Assembly (NCBI GenBank): GCA_958450325.1
Contig: OY288241.1
Coordinates: 53,330,078 to 53,394,077 of the forward strand
Source: Agrostemma githago
Lineage: Eukaryota > Streptophyta > Magnoliopsida > Caryophyllales > Caryophyllaceae
DNA length: 64,000 nucleotides
Reading direction: 5' to 3'
Below are positions 30,433-42,434 of the stretch, in pieces. Positions within the stretch are counted from its first letter, which is position 1. Every line of letters starts with the position of its first letter. A program made the translations under genes and the position numbers. The notes beneath the pieces were generated by a model, which worked only from the letters and a program-made list of their open reading frames with translations, was not told the origin of the DNA and made no database searches.

Positions 30433-33400
30433 CTCCCCCTTGGATGTACAGTGAAATGCTTCATTAAATCTCGACTAGAAAAACCCGGTGGGAAAAACAC
30501 TAGTGAAGGAAAAAGAGTACATAAATCTTCATACACGCATAACATGCTGCCTCATTAAAACTTTTCCATGGAAAACCCAGTGAAACAAAACCATGGCTTA
30601 GGAAAAAGAGTACAGCGCGTGGTTACTCCCCCTGATAAATACACAACTTGATATTAATGAAAATAATTCATGTCTTCATGGAACTTCATGGCAATGTTGA
30701 AATGTATTGTAGTAACAAGACAAACTTGGTATCTTCAATCAATAGGAATCTTTGATAAGTTCAGTATCATATTTCTTCGGAGCTTGCAATCTGGACATAG
30801 TCATTTATGACTCTCTAATGTATAACCAAATATGTGTCTCGTCATTAAAATTATGATGATCATAACTATAGTGTATTAACACGTCTATAGTGCTACCTCG
30901 TTAAAAACTTTGTTAGGAAAAACTCATTGGGATAAAAACCTGGTCGAAGGGAAAAAGAGTGTAGCTAACATTATTTCTCAACTGATTATCGATCTTCAGG
31001 AGAATTAATCAATCTGATTTATCTTAAATAATAATTGATTTCTTGCCATTTATGGATTGATATACTCATTGTAGCATTCCACTACCTTATATTCCAACTA
31101 TTATGGCGATTCTATACCATCACCTATTTTCATAGGACAAGAAATTTATTCATGTATGATTTCTCATACGCTCAAACTTCAAGTTGAGACAATAATACTG
31201 TGCATTCACATTAATTCTCATGTTGAATGCTTTACTTAAACACAATCATTGTGCAGAGGTTCTTATACTTAATCACGAGTTCTTCAGGAACTCAATTTGA
31301 TCAACCACCATCATTTGATGATTATTTATAATATAAGCTACTTCCCGGAGTACTTATCAATCTAGGAGTATGATCTCCATTTATACATATATCCTGCAAT
31401 ATATATAACAATAATAATCTCGTGCAACATGTAATACGAACAATGCCCTATAGAGTATATATTCTAACTAATGCTATGATGTAATCTTAACTAGTATGCA
31501 ACGATAAAATAACTATATTACATGCACATGAGACTCAAATGCAAACTGTAAAGTATATCAACCAATATTCATAATTGGATTAACTTTATGTCAATACGTG
31601 GACTTTAAGTCCATGAGCTCAATCTTAACCATAAATTGTACGTCAACAATCAAAATGGATTTTTATATAAGATCCTTATTAGGATTGAATTCCCGCAACT
31701 ATTATTCGGTTCCACGAATTATGATATAATCTTTTATCATCAGTACTGATTATTGATATCTGAATTTGAATATATGTGGTACCAATTTTTTTATATAGGC
31801 CATCTATTATCATCAGATATCTACGCCACTTTGGGACATTCAATTTCATTACTCTTTACGAGTACCAACTGCACATACTTGCCATTTTCTTATAACAAAT
31901 GAACTGAATATGACCCTCACACTATATCATGTGTGATTATTGAAAATTTGGCAAGAATCTCAATGTTCATTACATCTACTATTTACGACTGATCTATAGC
32001 TCGCTACACCACAAGGAGGGTGAATCTGCCTATAGTCAAATAATAAATTTCAATGTATAACATATTTAATAAGGTAATGAAGCTGTTATATCATCATATA
32101 CATCATCATAACACAATGATCAAATCATTATTCATATTTCATGAACCTCTAACTGATGTATTTCATATTCATTAAAACAAGTCTCTGAACTTCAGGTTCA
32201 GTTGAGATAACATTACTTGTTTATTTTTACCAGCTTATCCTTATCAATCTTTCTCTAAGGTGGTAAAAACTATCATTACTTGATAGATTTAAAGAGCAAT
32301 AGTCACCTTAAAAATTATCTAATATTTCATAGACTTTATCAAATGATTCTCTTCAATATAATACTCCCTCCGAGTTCTTATGATTGCCCCATTTACTTTT
32401 GGGGTGAAAAATAAAGAGGAGAAAATGAGTGGTTCAAAAAAGAAGAAGGAAGAGAGATAAATGAGTGGGTGAATGTGAACCACACATTTATGGCCTAAAA
32501 TGGAAAGTGGGTAAAAGATTTAACTCAGCCCAAAAAGGAAAATGGGGCAATGTTAGAAACTCAGAGGGAGTAATATTTTTGAGAGCTCAACTTAACGCAG
32601 TTGGTTTTCCACGTGCTGAACTAAAATTGCCCATTTGGGAGATCACCGTGTTCACATAATATTTACATTGTAAACTTTGATTACATGAACTACTTGTAAA
32701 ATTCTCTGTGACTATAGGTCACATAATTAAAACCTTAAAGGTCAATCGGATATGGACATTCATCTCCATTATCCAACTACGAGTAGTATTTAGATCTCCA
32801 ATATTTCACATACTCAATCTCAGTGTATTGTTTTGCCTTAAATATAATTTTAAAGGTACACTAGAGAGTTTGATCAGCACACCATTAAATTCTTTCAAGA
32901 TAAACGTCGGGTTTATCAAAACGGGTGTAAGAAGAACCCGGATGGCCTCAATTTGTCACTTCTTTTTTTTAATATTTTTGTGTCAATTTTACTAGTTGTC
33001 CGATTCTCATCCTGCTAAACTTCTGTCTAGCTACATTCAATCATATGTGCACACTAATTTTATTTAGTCATATGACCATAGCAAATGATAGTGACCTGAC
33101 ACAAATGGTGTCTAATACAATAGGCAAGACCCGTCAAAATTCCTTTCCAGAAAATATATTACTCTTAGAGTAATTTAATTCCATGTGATAATAATAACTG
33201 TAAATTGATCATTAATCAACTGATCATTTATTTCACCATATAAATACATGGTCGCATTATCACATTGTCTTCACAAGATATTGTGATCTTTACTATACTG
33301 TTTCCGGTAAAAATGTTTGAGTTTTTAAATAAACACATAATTAAAATATTCACCTTCTTGCACTTATTCAGTGTCGGTGACATAATTTTCATCACTTAAT

Positions 33401-34800
33401 CAATATTTTATTAGATGCCATATTCGTTTCACGAAATAATGGTCGTTAATCGAATATTTTGTTCATGTCATATCCATTACCAGGAAAAATGACAATTAAT
33501 CACCTATACGAGACTCACGATTTTAATATCGCATTAATTTGCTCAACCATGACCATTCGCTTCAGGAAATGGTTTATATTATTTGATACGAATATCAACT
33601 GTTAAAAGTATTTCATACTTTTCAAACATCCGTGAATAAACATCAAGTTTATTCTTAATTTTGATACTTAAAATAATATTCGTTTACACGCAAAACGAAA
33701 ATTTGTAAGACACCGTGAATTTCACGTTAGCGTTTCAATATTGGTCAAAAATTCAACTCGTATATAATTTTTCTTCATCTCATATCGAACTTCGCGTATA
33801 TGAGGGTCACATGATTTTTCATGAGTTATCTACTTTAATTGACCGAATTAGGCTCAATTTATAAGGCCGCATTATCATTAGGCTCAATTAAGGCCACAAC
33901 ATTTGGCTTATTTTTCTGCCATGTTCTCGACTTCTGCTTCTGATAGAGTCTTTATCGAATGTCACATTCACTTCATGGAATGGACTCATCCAATTGAAAG
34001 AGATTTGTCGTCTTTCTATATTAATTATATTATATTATTCTGTTCAACTTCGGATGAACATTCTCATGACCTCTCTTCATTATATCTTGTCTTCAGGACA
34101 ATAATAAGTGGTATTAAATACAGTACAATTTCATGTACTTTTTCTCCCACATAATTTTTATTTCAATTTGAAATTGATATGAAAATGGTACAATTTCATA
34201 TACTTTACTCACACGGAGTATAAGTTTTATCAACTTCAACTTTAAAGTGATACTTATCTCGGTACAATTTCATGTACGTACTCACACAGAGTATATTTTT
34301 CACGATACAATGCCTTTGAGGCTACTTTATTTTCTCCATATCATATTTTCTGGGACAATTGTATTAACATATTTATCATCCAAAATAATCGTGTATACTT
34401 CAGGTATACAATCTTTTATAAAAGATCTGTCCAAAATATTTGTCACCATACAGGATAACATTATTTCACCGCTTATAATTAAAAATTAAATAGTTTTGGA
34501 CTTCAGGTCAAATATAATATGAGCTTTCATCATATGGATTGAAATTGATCCATAGATATATATGCAGTCTACGTGACAGAATTAAATAAAACACCATTTA
34601 TAAAAGGTTGAAGGATAGAAAACATCGTATCCTCGTATGAATTCCTCGTATATATGGTGTATTGTAGTTAGAATGAAAGACTAATTAAAGTATCTCGCAT
34701 ATAAATATACGTAGATATAAATAATCACTGGGTAAAATCGGAACATATTACAATCAACAACGACGAAACATATGATAAAAAAAAACAAATTTCTCATCAT
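30433..34800 (-). other. Non-coding interior of a copia-related or LARD-like element
   Basis: About 4.4 kb with no protein-coding frame on either strand. Close to the LTR, three diverged copies of a 65-bp motif occur (30465, 30552, 30896), each reading like CTCRTTAAAACTTT, GGAAAAACCCGGTGGG, then AAGGAAAAAGAGTA. Further in, words built around CTTCAGG (31286, 32190, 34091, 34400) recur irregularly. A Stowaway MITE sits at 32362-32572. It looks like a decayed non-autonomous element or 3' region of a copia element. The 5' boundary is unclear. Confidence 0.35.
32362..32572. mobile_element. Stowaway-like MITE, 211 bp (copy 2)
   Basis: It runs from TACTCCCTCCGAGTTC to AACTCAGAGGGAGTA and is collinear with the copy at 29946-30156. 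Differences between the two are scattered point changes. It sits inside the copia-related non-coding block. Confidence 0.88.
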
Positions 34801-34949
34801 CAGCGCACAAGTTATAATAATGAATATTGTCGGTTAAAGTAATGATGCATACCCTTTCTTATTTAAAGTAGTACAATTATGAACACATTTTAAATTATAG
34901 TAAAGTTGAAAATTACTACTTTCATATTTATAACTATAGATACTCACCA

Positions 34950-36600
34950 CGTTAGAGTTTTAGAACCATGCAATATGTTCTTAAATTTTTGGTTGAACTA
35001 AGAACGAACGATTACTCTTAATTTTTCTATGTAGATAATTTTTTGTTTGATATCTAAGGACAAACTACTACTCTTATTTATCATAATAAAATAAAGTAAA
35101 ACAAAATATATCTACTTGTATTAGGATAATAATAATAATAATTTTATTTTTATTATTAATTATTTTAAAATTTTAATTATATATTTTTTAAATTTCTAGA
35201 GAATTAAAAGTTTTTTTGTTTATATTCTTAAAAATTCTTTTAAAATTCATTTTATGACTCAATAGATTTTTGATTAATACTATTTAATAACGAATTATTA
35301 TTCTTATTTATATAATAGAAATCTATGACCTCATTATAATTTCTCGATGTAAGATAATTTTACTTAACTTTATAGTCTTTAGAGATTTTTTAAGACTAAA
35401 AATATTTTTGGTTAATATCTAGAAATGAATGATTATTACTCTTATTTATATAATAGAATTCTATCACATTATATTATAATTTTTCAATGTGAGACAATTT
35501 AACTTAAGTTTATAATCATAAGATCGCTCTTTTTAAGACTTAAATTTTTTTTTGTTGATATCTAAGGATGAATGATTATTCTTATTTATAGAATTATAAT
35601 ATTTCAGTGTGGACAATTTAAATTAAGTTTATATTTTTAAGAGTTTTTTAAAATTTATAGTAATATTTTTGGTTTGTAATCTTAACAACTCTTTTTAAGA
35701 CTTAATAAGATTTTTTGTTGATATTTAAGCACGAAAGATTACTCTCACTTATATAATAGAATTCTTTCACTTCATTATAATTTTTTGAAGTGGATAATCT
35801 TACTTTTTTTTATATATATGTGATAAGTCATCATTTTTTCGAGTAAATAATATGAAATTTATACTCTAATGAAAAACAATTCTACCACAGAATCTAACTA
35901 CTCGTATTTCATTTGTATATTTTTGTTACGATAATTTTTTTATTAAATGAAACTTAAAAGTTTATACTTTAAATGGTAAACATTATCACATTAATATAAT
36001 AAATTAAATATATATTATAATAATTAAAAGTTTATAATCTTATGAGCTTTTTCTAACACTCAAAAGATTGTTGGTTTACAGAAATACTCTCCCCCTCAAT
36101 AAAATGTTCCACATTTTCCTTTTAGAAAAATTCACTAAGATGTTTCAATTTCCTTATTAGTATATATTTTGTGATTCATATTATTTGTGACTCCACTTTC
36201 TTTTATTTTTTCTTTCTTGGTTTCTTCCCAAAAGTAAAGTGGAGGAAGGGGAAGGAGTATCTAAGAACGAATGATTACTTTTATTTATATAGAATTTCAT
36301 CACCTCATCATAATTTTTCGATGTGCGATAAATTTTATCTATGTTTGGAATCTTAGCAACTTTCTTAAGATTCAAAAGATTGTTGGTTGATATCTAATAA
36401 CGAACTATTGCTCTTACTTCTATAGAATTTTATCACATCATCATAATACTCGTGTGAGATTATTTCTTTCCTACACAAATTTCTATATATTCTTTATTTA
36501 AATTAAAAAAATATATTGAAACTATAATAATTATTTAAAAAATCAAAATTTTAATTATATATTTTTTGAGGGAGAGTAAATAAATATTAAAACAATTACT
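34950..36600 (-). repeat. Diverged tandem-repeat array, left arm
   Basis: The words CGAATGATTACTCTTATTTAT, AGAATTCTATCACCTCATTA and TTTTTCGATGTG, then GTTTATAATCTTAAGA, GACTTAAAAGATT and GTTGATATCTAAGGA recur about every 130-180 bp. The order and sequence are the reverse complement of the array at 60400-63570. Units are only moderately similar, with deletions, so it is old. A Stowaway-like element interrupts it at 36085-36259. Confidence 0.75.
36085..36259. mobile_element. Stowaway-like MITE, 175 bp
   Basis: Ends TACTCTCCCCCTCAATAAAA and GGAAGGGGAAGGAGTA are imperfect inverted repeats with TA outer bases. The interior is non-coding. It is inserted in the left tandem array. The TIR match is weaker than in the 211-bp family. 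Confidence 0.5.
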
Positions 36601-36664
36601 CGTATCAAACAAAATTGACTAATCGTTTCACGCTGTCGTTGTCCAATATTTCTTGCCTAATGAG

Positions 36665-37052
36665 GTGATAATCGTCGGTTTATATAATGATATTTTTTGA
36701 ATCTTTAATGGAGTAGGATTGTTTTTTTCTATACAAATTCATATATTCTTTATTTAAATTTAAAAAATCGAGTCTTAGGTGAAGTAGATTTTTTTCATAT
36801 ACAAATTTTTATATTCTTTATTTAAATTTAAAAAAATATTAAAAAAACCAATGATTGGCCCAAATTTTTAATGTATTTTTTAAGTTAATAAAGAATATAA
36901 AAATTTGTATATGGAAAAAAATCCTACTCCACCTCAAACTCGATTTTTTTGAAATTTATTTGACAAAAAAACATATGAATTTGTATAGAAAAAAACAATA
37001 CTACTCCATTTAAGATTACAAAATTATCACTATATAAACCGACGATTATCAC
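36665..37052. repeat. Foldback hinge: inverted repeat arms of about 160 bp
   Basis: Arm 36665-36822 (GTGATAATCGTCGGTTTATA to AAATTTTTATATTCTTTATT) is the near-complement of 36887-37052 (AATAAAGAATATAAAAATTT to TATAAACCGACGATTATCAC), with a spacer of about 64 bp. To its left the tandem array runs in minus orientation; to its right (37056-37147) it runs in plus orientation, as it does after 60400. So it marks a change of direction in the array. A foldback transposon is the alternative. Confidence 0.75.
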
Positions 37053-37147
37053 AACAAAAGTTGGACCTCATAAGATTATAAACTTAAGTAAAAAATCCCT
37101 TCATCGAAAAATTTAAGGTGATTACCGCTAAAATAAATAAGAGCAAT

Positions 37148-38168
37148 TGACGGACGGGGATTAGTCGTGAATCCCGGTCGATCAAAGTAAATCCTAAACT
37201 TGGATAGTCGAGGGTAAGTCGGGACGAATCCACGGGGACGGTCTAGTCAAAATAAGAGGCTCGGTCTAGGTAAGGTATGAGTCTAGGTGAAGATATGTTT
37301 TGGTTTAAGGAGAGGTCTAACTAACGAGCTAAACGAATCAAACAAACAAATAAAATAAATACGATAAAAAGGGCTAGGGTCAAGGTCAACGAGGTAGTCT
37401 CAAGGGAATTAACGGAGTTCACAAACGAGTCGATTATGGTCGGTAATTGGGAAGATAAAGGGTCTCTCTCGAGTCTTTATCCACCCGGGATGGTCCTAAT
37501 AACGGGCTCTCACACTTATTACTAGGTCGACCCACCCCAAAGAAAGTTCAACACAATATAATTCACCTATCGCGGCCAAGACAAGCAAATCATACAAAAA
37601 TCGCGATCAACGGAGAACACCAACAATAATAGACAAGATAATAAACCCACAACAAAACCCACAAAACGAGACAAACCGAGCATTCCTCAACCCTAGAAAT
37701 TAACTACTCTAACATGATTAAAACTAAACTAATTAACCTATCCACTACTCTAATCATAATAATAAACATGAGCAAATAATAAAGATGCAAACTTTAATAA
37801 AATTGAACAATAAAATTAATCTAGAACAAATAAACAATAAAGATGAACAATAATGAAAAAAGGGAGAAATTGTACCAAACTTGAATGGATAATTGCATAA
37901 ATGATGGAGAAATGAAGTAGAAGATTAACCAATCTAATTAAACTAAGAATTAAACTAAACTAATACACTAGAATTAAACTAATGACAGAATGATAAAAAA
38001 AATTAAGAGAGAAAAAAAATAGAACTCCTAAGCCTACTGTCCTCTACGTTCTGCGGCCTGCTGCTGCTGCTGTCTATGGACTCCCCTCTAAATTGAGGGT
38101 TTTTCTAGTACTTTTATACCCCCCCCCACTGCCTTCAGTCTTCTTCATTCCAGGAAAGTCAACAATGC
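37148..38168 (-). repeat. 3' LTR of gag-only element, outer third
   Basis: The last 1.02 kb of the LTR on the minus strand: a TATAAAAG box (38118-38111), a CAGCAGCAGCAG patch, AT-rich R/U5 and the end GATTCACGACTAATCCCCGT. Bases 38164-38168 (AATGC) are the duplicated target of element 2. Confidence 0.75.
38111..38118 (-). promoter_or_regulatory. TATA box of gag-only element LTR
   Basis: TATAAAAG preceded by a G run on the minus strand (GGGGGTATAAAAG). Strong match, right place between U3 and R. It now lies only 50 bp from the inserted element 2, which separates it from its own upstream U3. Confidence 0.6.
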
Positions 38169-40746
38169 TGTGGACATGACGTAGGTCCACCCCGACGCGG
38201 CCACGCGCGGGTTTTGGGTAGGCGAATGCACCTCCATATGAGAATGGATCGAATTGAAATTTAAGTCGAAATGGAGTCGCCACCGAATTTTGTGGTTATT
38301 CGGAACCGTTCGAGCCCACTCTATATCGCTATGGACCATACACAAAGTATGGCCCATCTCGGTTTTAGAGTTTATTGGGCTCGTCCCTTTGCATTGCGAT
38401 ACCGATACCATCTATACCGGTAATCGTGTAAAGAATGACTCTCGTGCGCCAACGGTTTCGGGCATCCGGAAACCGAGGTTCTGAGTAAGGGGTGAGGGTA
38501 CGTGTTGGGAAGCCCACTAAGGACACCCAACCCCGCCCGCACATAGCGGCCTCTACTAAGACATCGTTTGACTTTCTAATATGCGCGTTAGTGATTCGGT
38601 GAAATGATATGCAAACAGCGTTTTAGCTAAGCATGCGAATTAAATGTGAGCTACGTCATTTTAATGCATCTAATTTATTGTCGAAGTGATTTAGCATGCG
38701 AGGGTTCATTTATAAACGGTAAAACGTAAATAAATAAAGCAAAGCAATAATAAATCGATTACAAATTACACGGGCGGAATACAACCCGGAATTCACAATA
38801 CAACGAGCAATAAAAGTAGAATAATCGAAATATATATAGCCAAAATGATAAGCAATAGTTAGAAACGGACCCGTGTATAAACTAGACCGTGAATTTGCGT
38901 AGGTGGACGAACTTCAATTAAATACGTATTGTTTTATGTATTAATCGAAGGACGGGGATATAGGACCTAGGCGTGGTGCTAGCCCGATCCCAAATCCCGA
39001 TGCCTTGTCCCAACTTATCATGTCGGTAAATTGGAGCCTAAATTAATTATGCATTGGATGCGACTACGGAGTTGTCAACGCAAGATTAATAGTGAGACCG
39101 TCGATCAAAGTTGTTTATGTGCGATGATATGCATGTGTTTTGAAAAGGAGATCACGTGATTAACTTTACACGTGTCGACTAAGTCGCTTTTAAAAAGACG
39201 AGGCTCGAATGCTATAAAAAGAGCCCTCGGGTTTCTGGGCTACAGGACCCACTCGATCGAGTCGGGGCTGACTCGGTCGAGTGTGTCCTTAAAAAAGGTT
39301 TCTGCCCACGATTTGGGGTGCTACTCGGTCGAGTAGCAGGCGTACTCGGCCGAGTGGCACCTGTACGAGTTATGACTCGTGTGATTTTATGCGTTTCAAA
39401 TCGAGGGTTGGCCGAATTTAAATAAAAATATCGACGAATTTAGATTTAGTTCGGTTTGCCGGTATTATAATCATGTCTTATATGATTATAATACCGTTAT
39501 CGGATTTTTGTAAAAGGAGTTTTCGTTAGTTTTAGAAATTTGATTAGTGACGAAATTGCGTCCCTCTACGTCACGACATCGATATTAATCCTTACGGATT
39601 AGGTGATGTCGATTTTCGTGTCAACGGGTTCCGTACTAATCTTTGAAATGGATTCATACGCGCTCAACTACGAATGATCGGGATCGTGTTAATAAACGAA
39701 CCCTAAAAAAATGATCATCGTAGTCAAACGAGTTCGGATCCGAGTTTTGATATTATTACGCAAAAATATATATATATATACATATGCGGTACATAATATT
39801 ATAATAAAATGTACATAACGATAATTAAAATGCGATAAGTAAAATGTTAGCGTTAGATGTTAGATGCAAGAAATAAATGTTAGATGTTAGTAATGTCGTT
39901 ACTATCGACTAAATATAATACTATAAGCATAAATATAAATATACATAAAAGATCGAGAAAAAGGATGAAGAAGGAAAAGTCGGTGTTGAATTGTCACACC
40001 CTCAACCTACATGTTCTTATTTCTCGGGATACGGTTCGTCAAACGGCGGCAATGGCACGGGAACGTCGAGATGTGTAGGAAGAGTTGATGGTGTGTATGT
40101 ATGGCTCGGTTTCGTGTGTATTGTGATGTCGAGAATGGTGTTGCAAAGTGTAGGGTGTAAGATGAGTGCAAGGTTGGCTGAATTTTTGAAGGGTGAAAAG
40201 TGTTCCAAGAGTTGTCTTTGTGTCAAAGGTTGACGGGTATTTATAGGGAGCCCCGACACATGGGTCACTCGACCGAGTGGCGCGGGTGCACTCGGTCGAG
40301 TGCCCTCGCGGATGCACCTGGACCATTTTTGTGAGGCTCCACTCGGGTTATTTTGGGCGTGATTGCCTTGATTTGCTCTTGATAGATTGTGATTGATTTG
40401 GCATTAATTTGGATTGATTTGGCTGATCTTGGCTGATTTCGAACGTATCAGGTCGCTTTTTGTGCCGGGTTTGTCTTGACCGAGTTTTGACCCGGTCGCT
40501 AAAAGACGGGAATTATTTTTGGTGTCGGTTTTGACCCAAATTAGTCTCATTTTGCTCGGAACGACCTACTGGGCCTGAATTTGAGGTTGGTTTTGTGAGA
40601 TTTGTATCCCGTTAAAAGCCCATGCGGGAGATTATTGATTTCGAGCCCGTATCCGAGCGCGTTAGAACATGTTAGCGTCCGATCATCATCGGGTGTTTTT
40701 TGGAAACTACCATAGACACCTGGCAGTCAAAATGCGGGTGTCTACA
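38169..40746 (-). repeat. 3' LTR of element 2
   Basis: 2578 bp, plus-strand ends TGTGGACATGACG and GGGTGTCTACA. On the minus strand it starts TGTAGACACCCGCATTTTGA. It carries several near-palindromic CACTCGGTCGAGTG words (near 39250-39350 and 40265-40300) and a minus-strand TATAAATA at 40238-40245. Confidence 0.95.
40238..40245 (-). promoter_or_regulatory. TATA box in element 2 LTR
   Basis: Minus strand CTATAAATACCC; in the 5' LTR the same place (52036-52043) reads CTATAAATGCCC. Flanked upstream on the minus strand by CACTCGACCGAGTG-type words. The 5' LTR copy is the one that would drive genomic RNA. Confidence 0.55.
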
Positions 40747-40759
40747 GAGCCCCCACTCT
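40747..40759 (-). promoter_or_regulatory. Polypurine tract of element 2
   Basis: AGAGTGGGGGCTC on the minus strand ends exactly at the LTR TG. It would prime plus-strand synthesis. The same tract, slightly changed, precedes the LTR at 25173. Confidence 0.85.
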
Positions 40760-41305
40760 GACTGAGGCTTGGACAGGGCGAAAGTCAGAGTAGCTACCAA
40801 GTCAATTAAGACATGGTAGACTTCCGATCGGGTCGTTTATAGTCCATTAGACTCGCGTGAAGGGCTCGCCAGCCATAAGTTAGAAATCATACCTGAGCTG
40901 ATGATGATAACTCCGTGGGGAATCGGACTTGTAGCATAAGTCCTGGGTGCGCCTATATGTGGACTCATCCCGTACCATTCCGGGGAAAATGCCGCCTTGG
41001 GCTTCCGCTGGGGAGATTTTAGAGGGTTGCATGTCCCTGTTTGAGTCGTACCTGTATAAGTCACATAAAATGTATGCAACACGTAGGTAGTAAAAATGAC
41101 TCGCGCTGGGGAATAAAAATTTGGATGATTGAAAATTTTTGAAAATTTTTAGAATGAATATATTTTGAATTTTTGAATTTTGACAGACTGCTCGGGATGA
41201 CTAAATTCCTGTGTTTGTGGGAAGAGTTATGGGTCGGGCCTGTATGTCTAGGCCCGCTTGGGCCAAGGAGGCACAGCTGCAGGGGATGCTCCAGGGTTTT
41301 GATGT

Positions 41306-41313
41306 TATAAATA
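41306..41313 (+). promoter_or_regulatory. TATA box of antisense gene in element 2
   Basis: TATAAATA, 94 bp before the ATG at 41407, with a CTTCATCTTCTCCTC pyrimidine leader between. It is on the strand opposite to gag-pol, so the element carries an internal promoter of its own. Confidence 0.6.
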
Positions 41314-41406
41314 CATCACCCTGGCTCCTTCCTTTGTCACAACTCAAAAAAAGCTTCATCTTCTCCTCAAAAGAAAACCTTATTCCTTTCAAGAAAAAGC
41401 TTTATC

Positions 41407-42048
41407 ATGGCTATCGATCGTCTGATCAACATGCTGCAAGATTGGGAACACCGTTTTAGGGATGCGAGCAAAGTAGCTTTGAGGCAGTCAGGCATATTCC
41501 AATTGTTCACGTTCCGTCAGATGCACGTGGACCGTCATTTCCTTGACGCCTGTCTGACCTTCTGGGATGACACTTACCACGTTTTTGCCTTCCCTCGGGG
41601 CGAGATCTGTCCTCTCCCTGAGGAAATTGCTGCCATAGGAGGGTGGAGTCCATTGCTCCGTCCTGCCGTCCCTTTCTCAGTTCGGGACCCCAGGAGGAAA
41701 CTACGGGAATTTTTGGGGCTTTCCCACGCTGAAGTATCCCGCATGCTTGAAGGGGATACCGTTTCTCTGCTTGCCTTAGCTGAGAAGTTTATGAACCCGT
41801 ATGACATCCGGGTTACGCCCATTCATAGCCGTAGGGCGTTCGCCTTCTGTATGCTGCATGTGTATGCCTTCGAAGGCCATATGGACCTGCTGTCTTGCAT
41901 GGGTAGCGTTCGTCTTCTCGTCATTGCTGACCTTATGGAGACGGAGTGTAGTCCCGCATCGTTGATCAAGGGCGAAATTATTCACGGCTTGGACAACCGA
42001 AAGAGGGATGAGTCAGCCCGTTTCACTGGGAGCACCCGTCTGCTGCAG
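41407..42048 (+). CDS. Antisense plant-mobile-domain-like gene, first exon
   Basis: Uninterrupted 214 codons from ATG 41407 to a splice donor CTGCAG/GTATAT at 42049. The protein reads MAIDRLINMLQDWEHRFRDA, then LTFWDDTYHVFAFPRGEI, EEIAAIGGWSPLL, LALAEKFMNPYDIRV, FCMLHVYAFEGH and GEIIHGLDNRKRDESARF. It aligns along its length with exon 1 of antisense gene A (20214-19568), and the donor is at the same residue (LLQ and ILQ). The second exon of that gene (VWLQERL-type) is not present before pol ends at 42435, so the gene is 3'-truncated, or the transcript reads on into a short tail to 42276. I see plant-mobile-domain-like character; its function in the element is unknown. Confidence 0.7.
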
Positions 42049-42434
42049 GTATATCGCTTTTCTCCTTTTCGATTTATTTTTCGATTTATTTTTTCTATTT
42101 TTTTTTTTTTTGCTTTTTGTAATTTTGAATTACCGAGTTTATCGGTGTTTGTTTTCTGGAATAATAAAAGTACTATATTAGTGAAACCGTTTCTGTCTTT
42201 TTCGTTATTGCGGTGGTTGTGCCCTTTTGAGGGGTTGCCTACGTATCCACAGTTAGTGGAATCAAACCAAACGTAGTTCAAGCGCAGATTTATTTTGCAA
42301 TTTCGAAATACACCAAGACTATGAGTTCAAGATGTGCGACAGTAGGATAAATAATCCTAACTTATTGACTTGCTTATAAATTTTGAAAAAAGGTGTTTTT
42401 AAATAATTTTTGCAAATGACATTTGAGATAAGGT
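42049..42434. other. Collision zone between antisense gene and pol
   Basis: About 390 bp between the antisense donor and the pol stop. It is T-rich at first (42060-42120), then has the conserved CGTAGGCAACCCC block on the minus strand (42232-42248), shared with the truncated element at 18136-18152. No other coding sequence. Confidence 0.5.

Noticed and set aside
39884..40326. Frames in the element 2 LTR (also at 51682-52124)
   Set aside because: Present in both LTRs, overlapping frames on both strands, no recognised domain. They are chance frames in an LTR.
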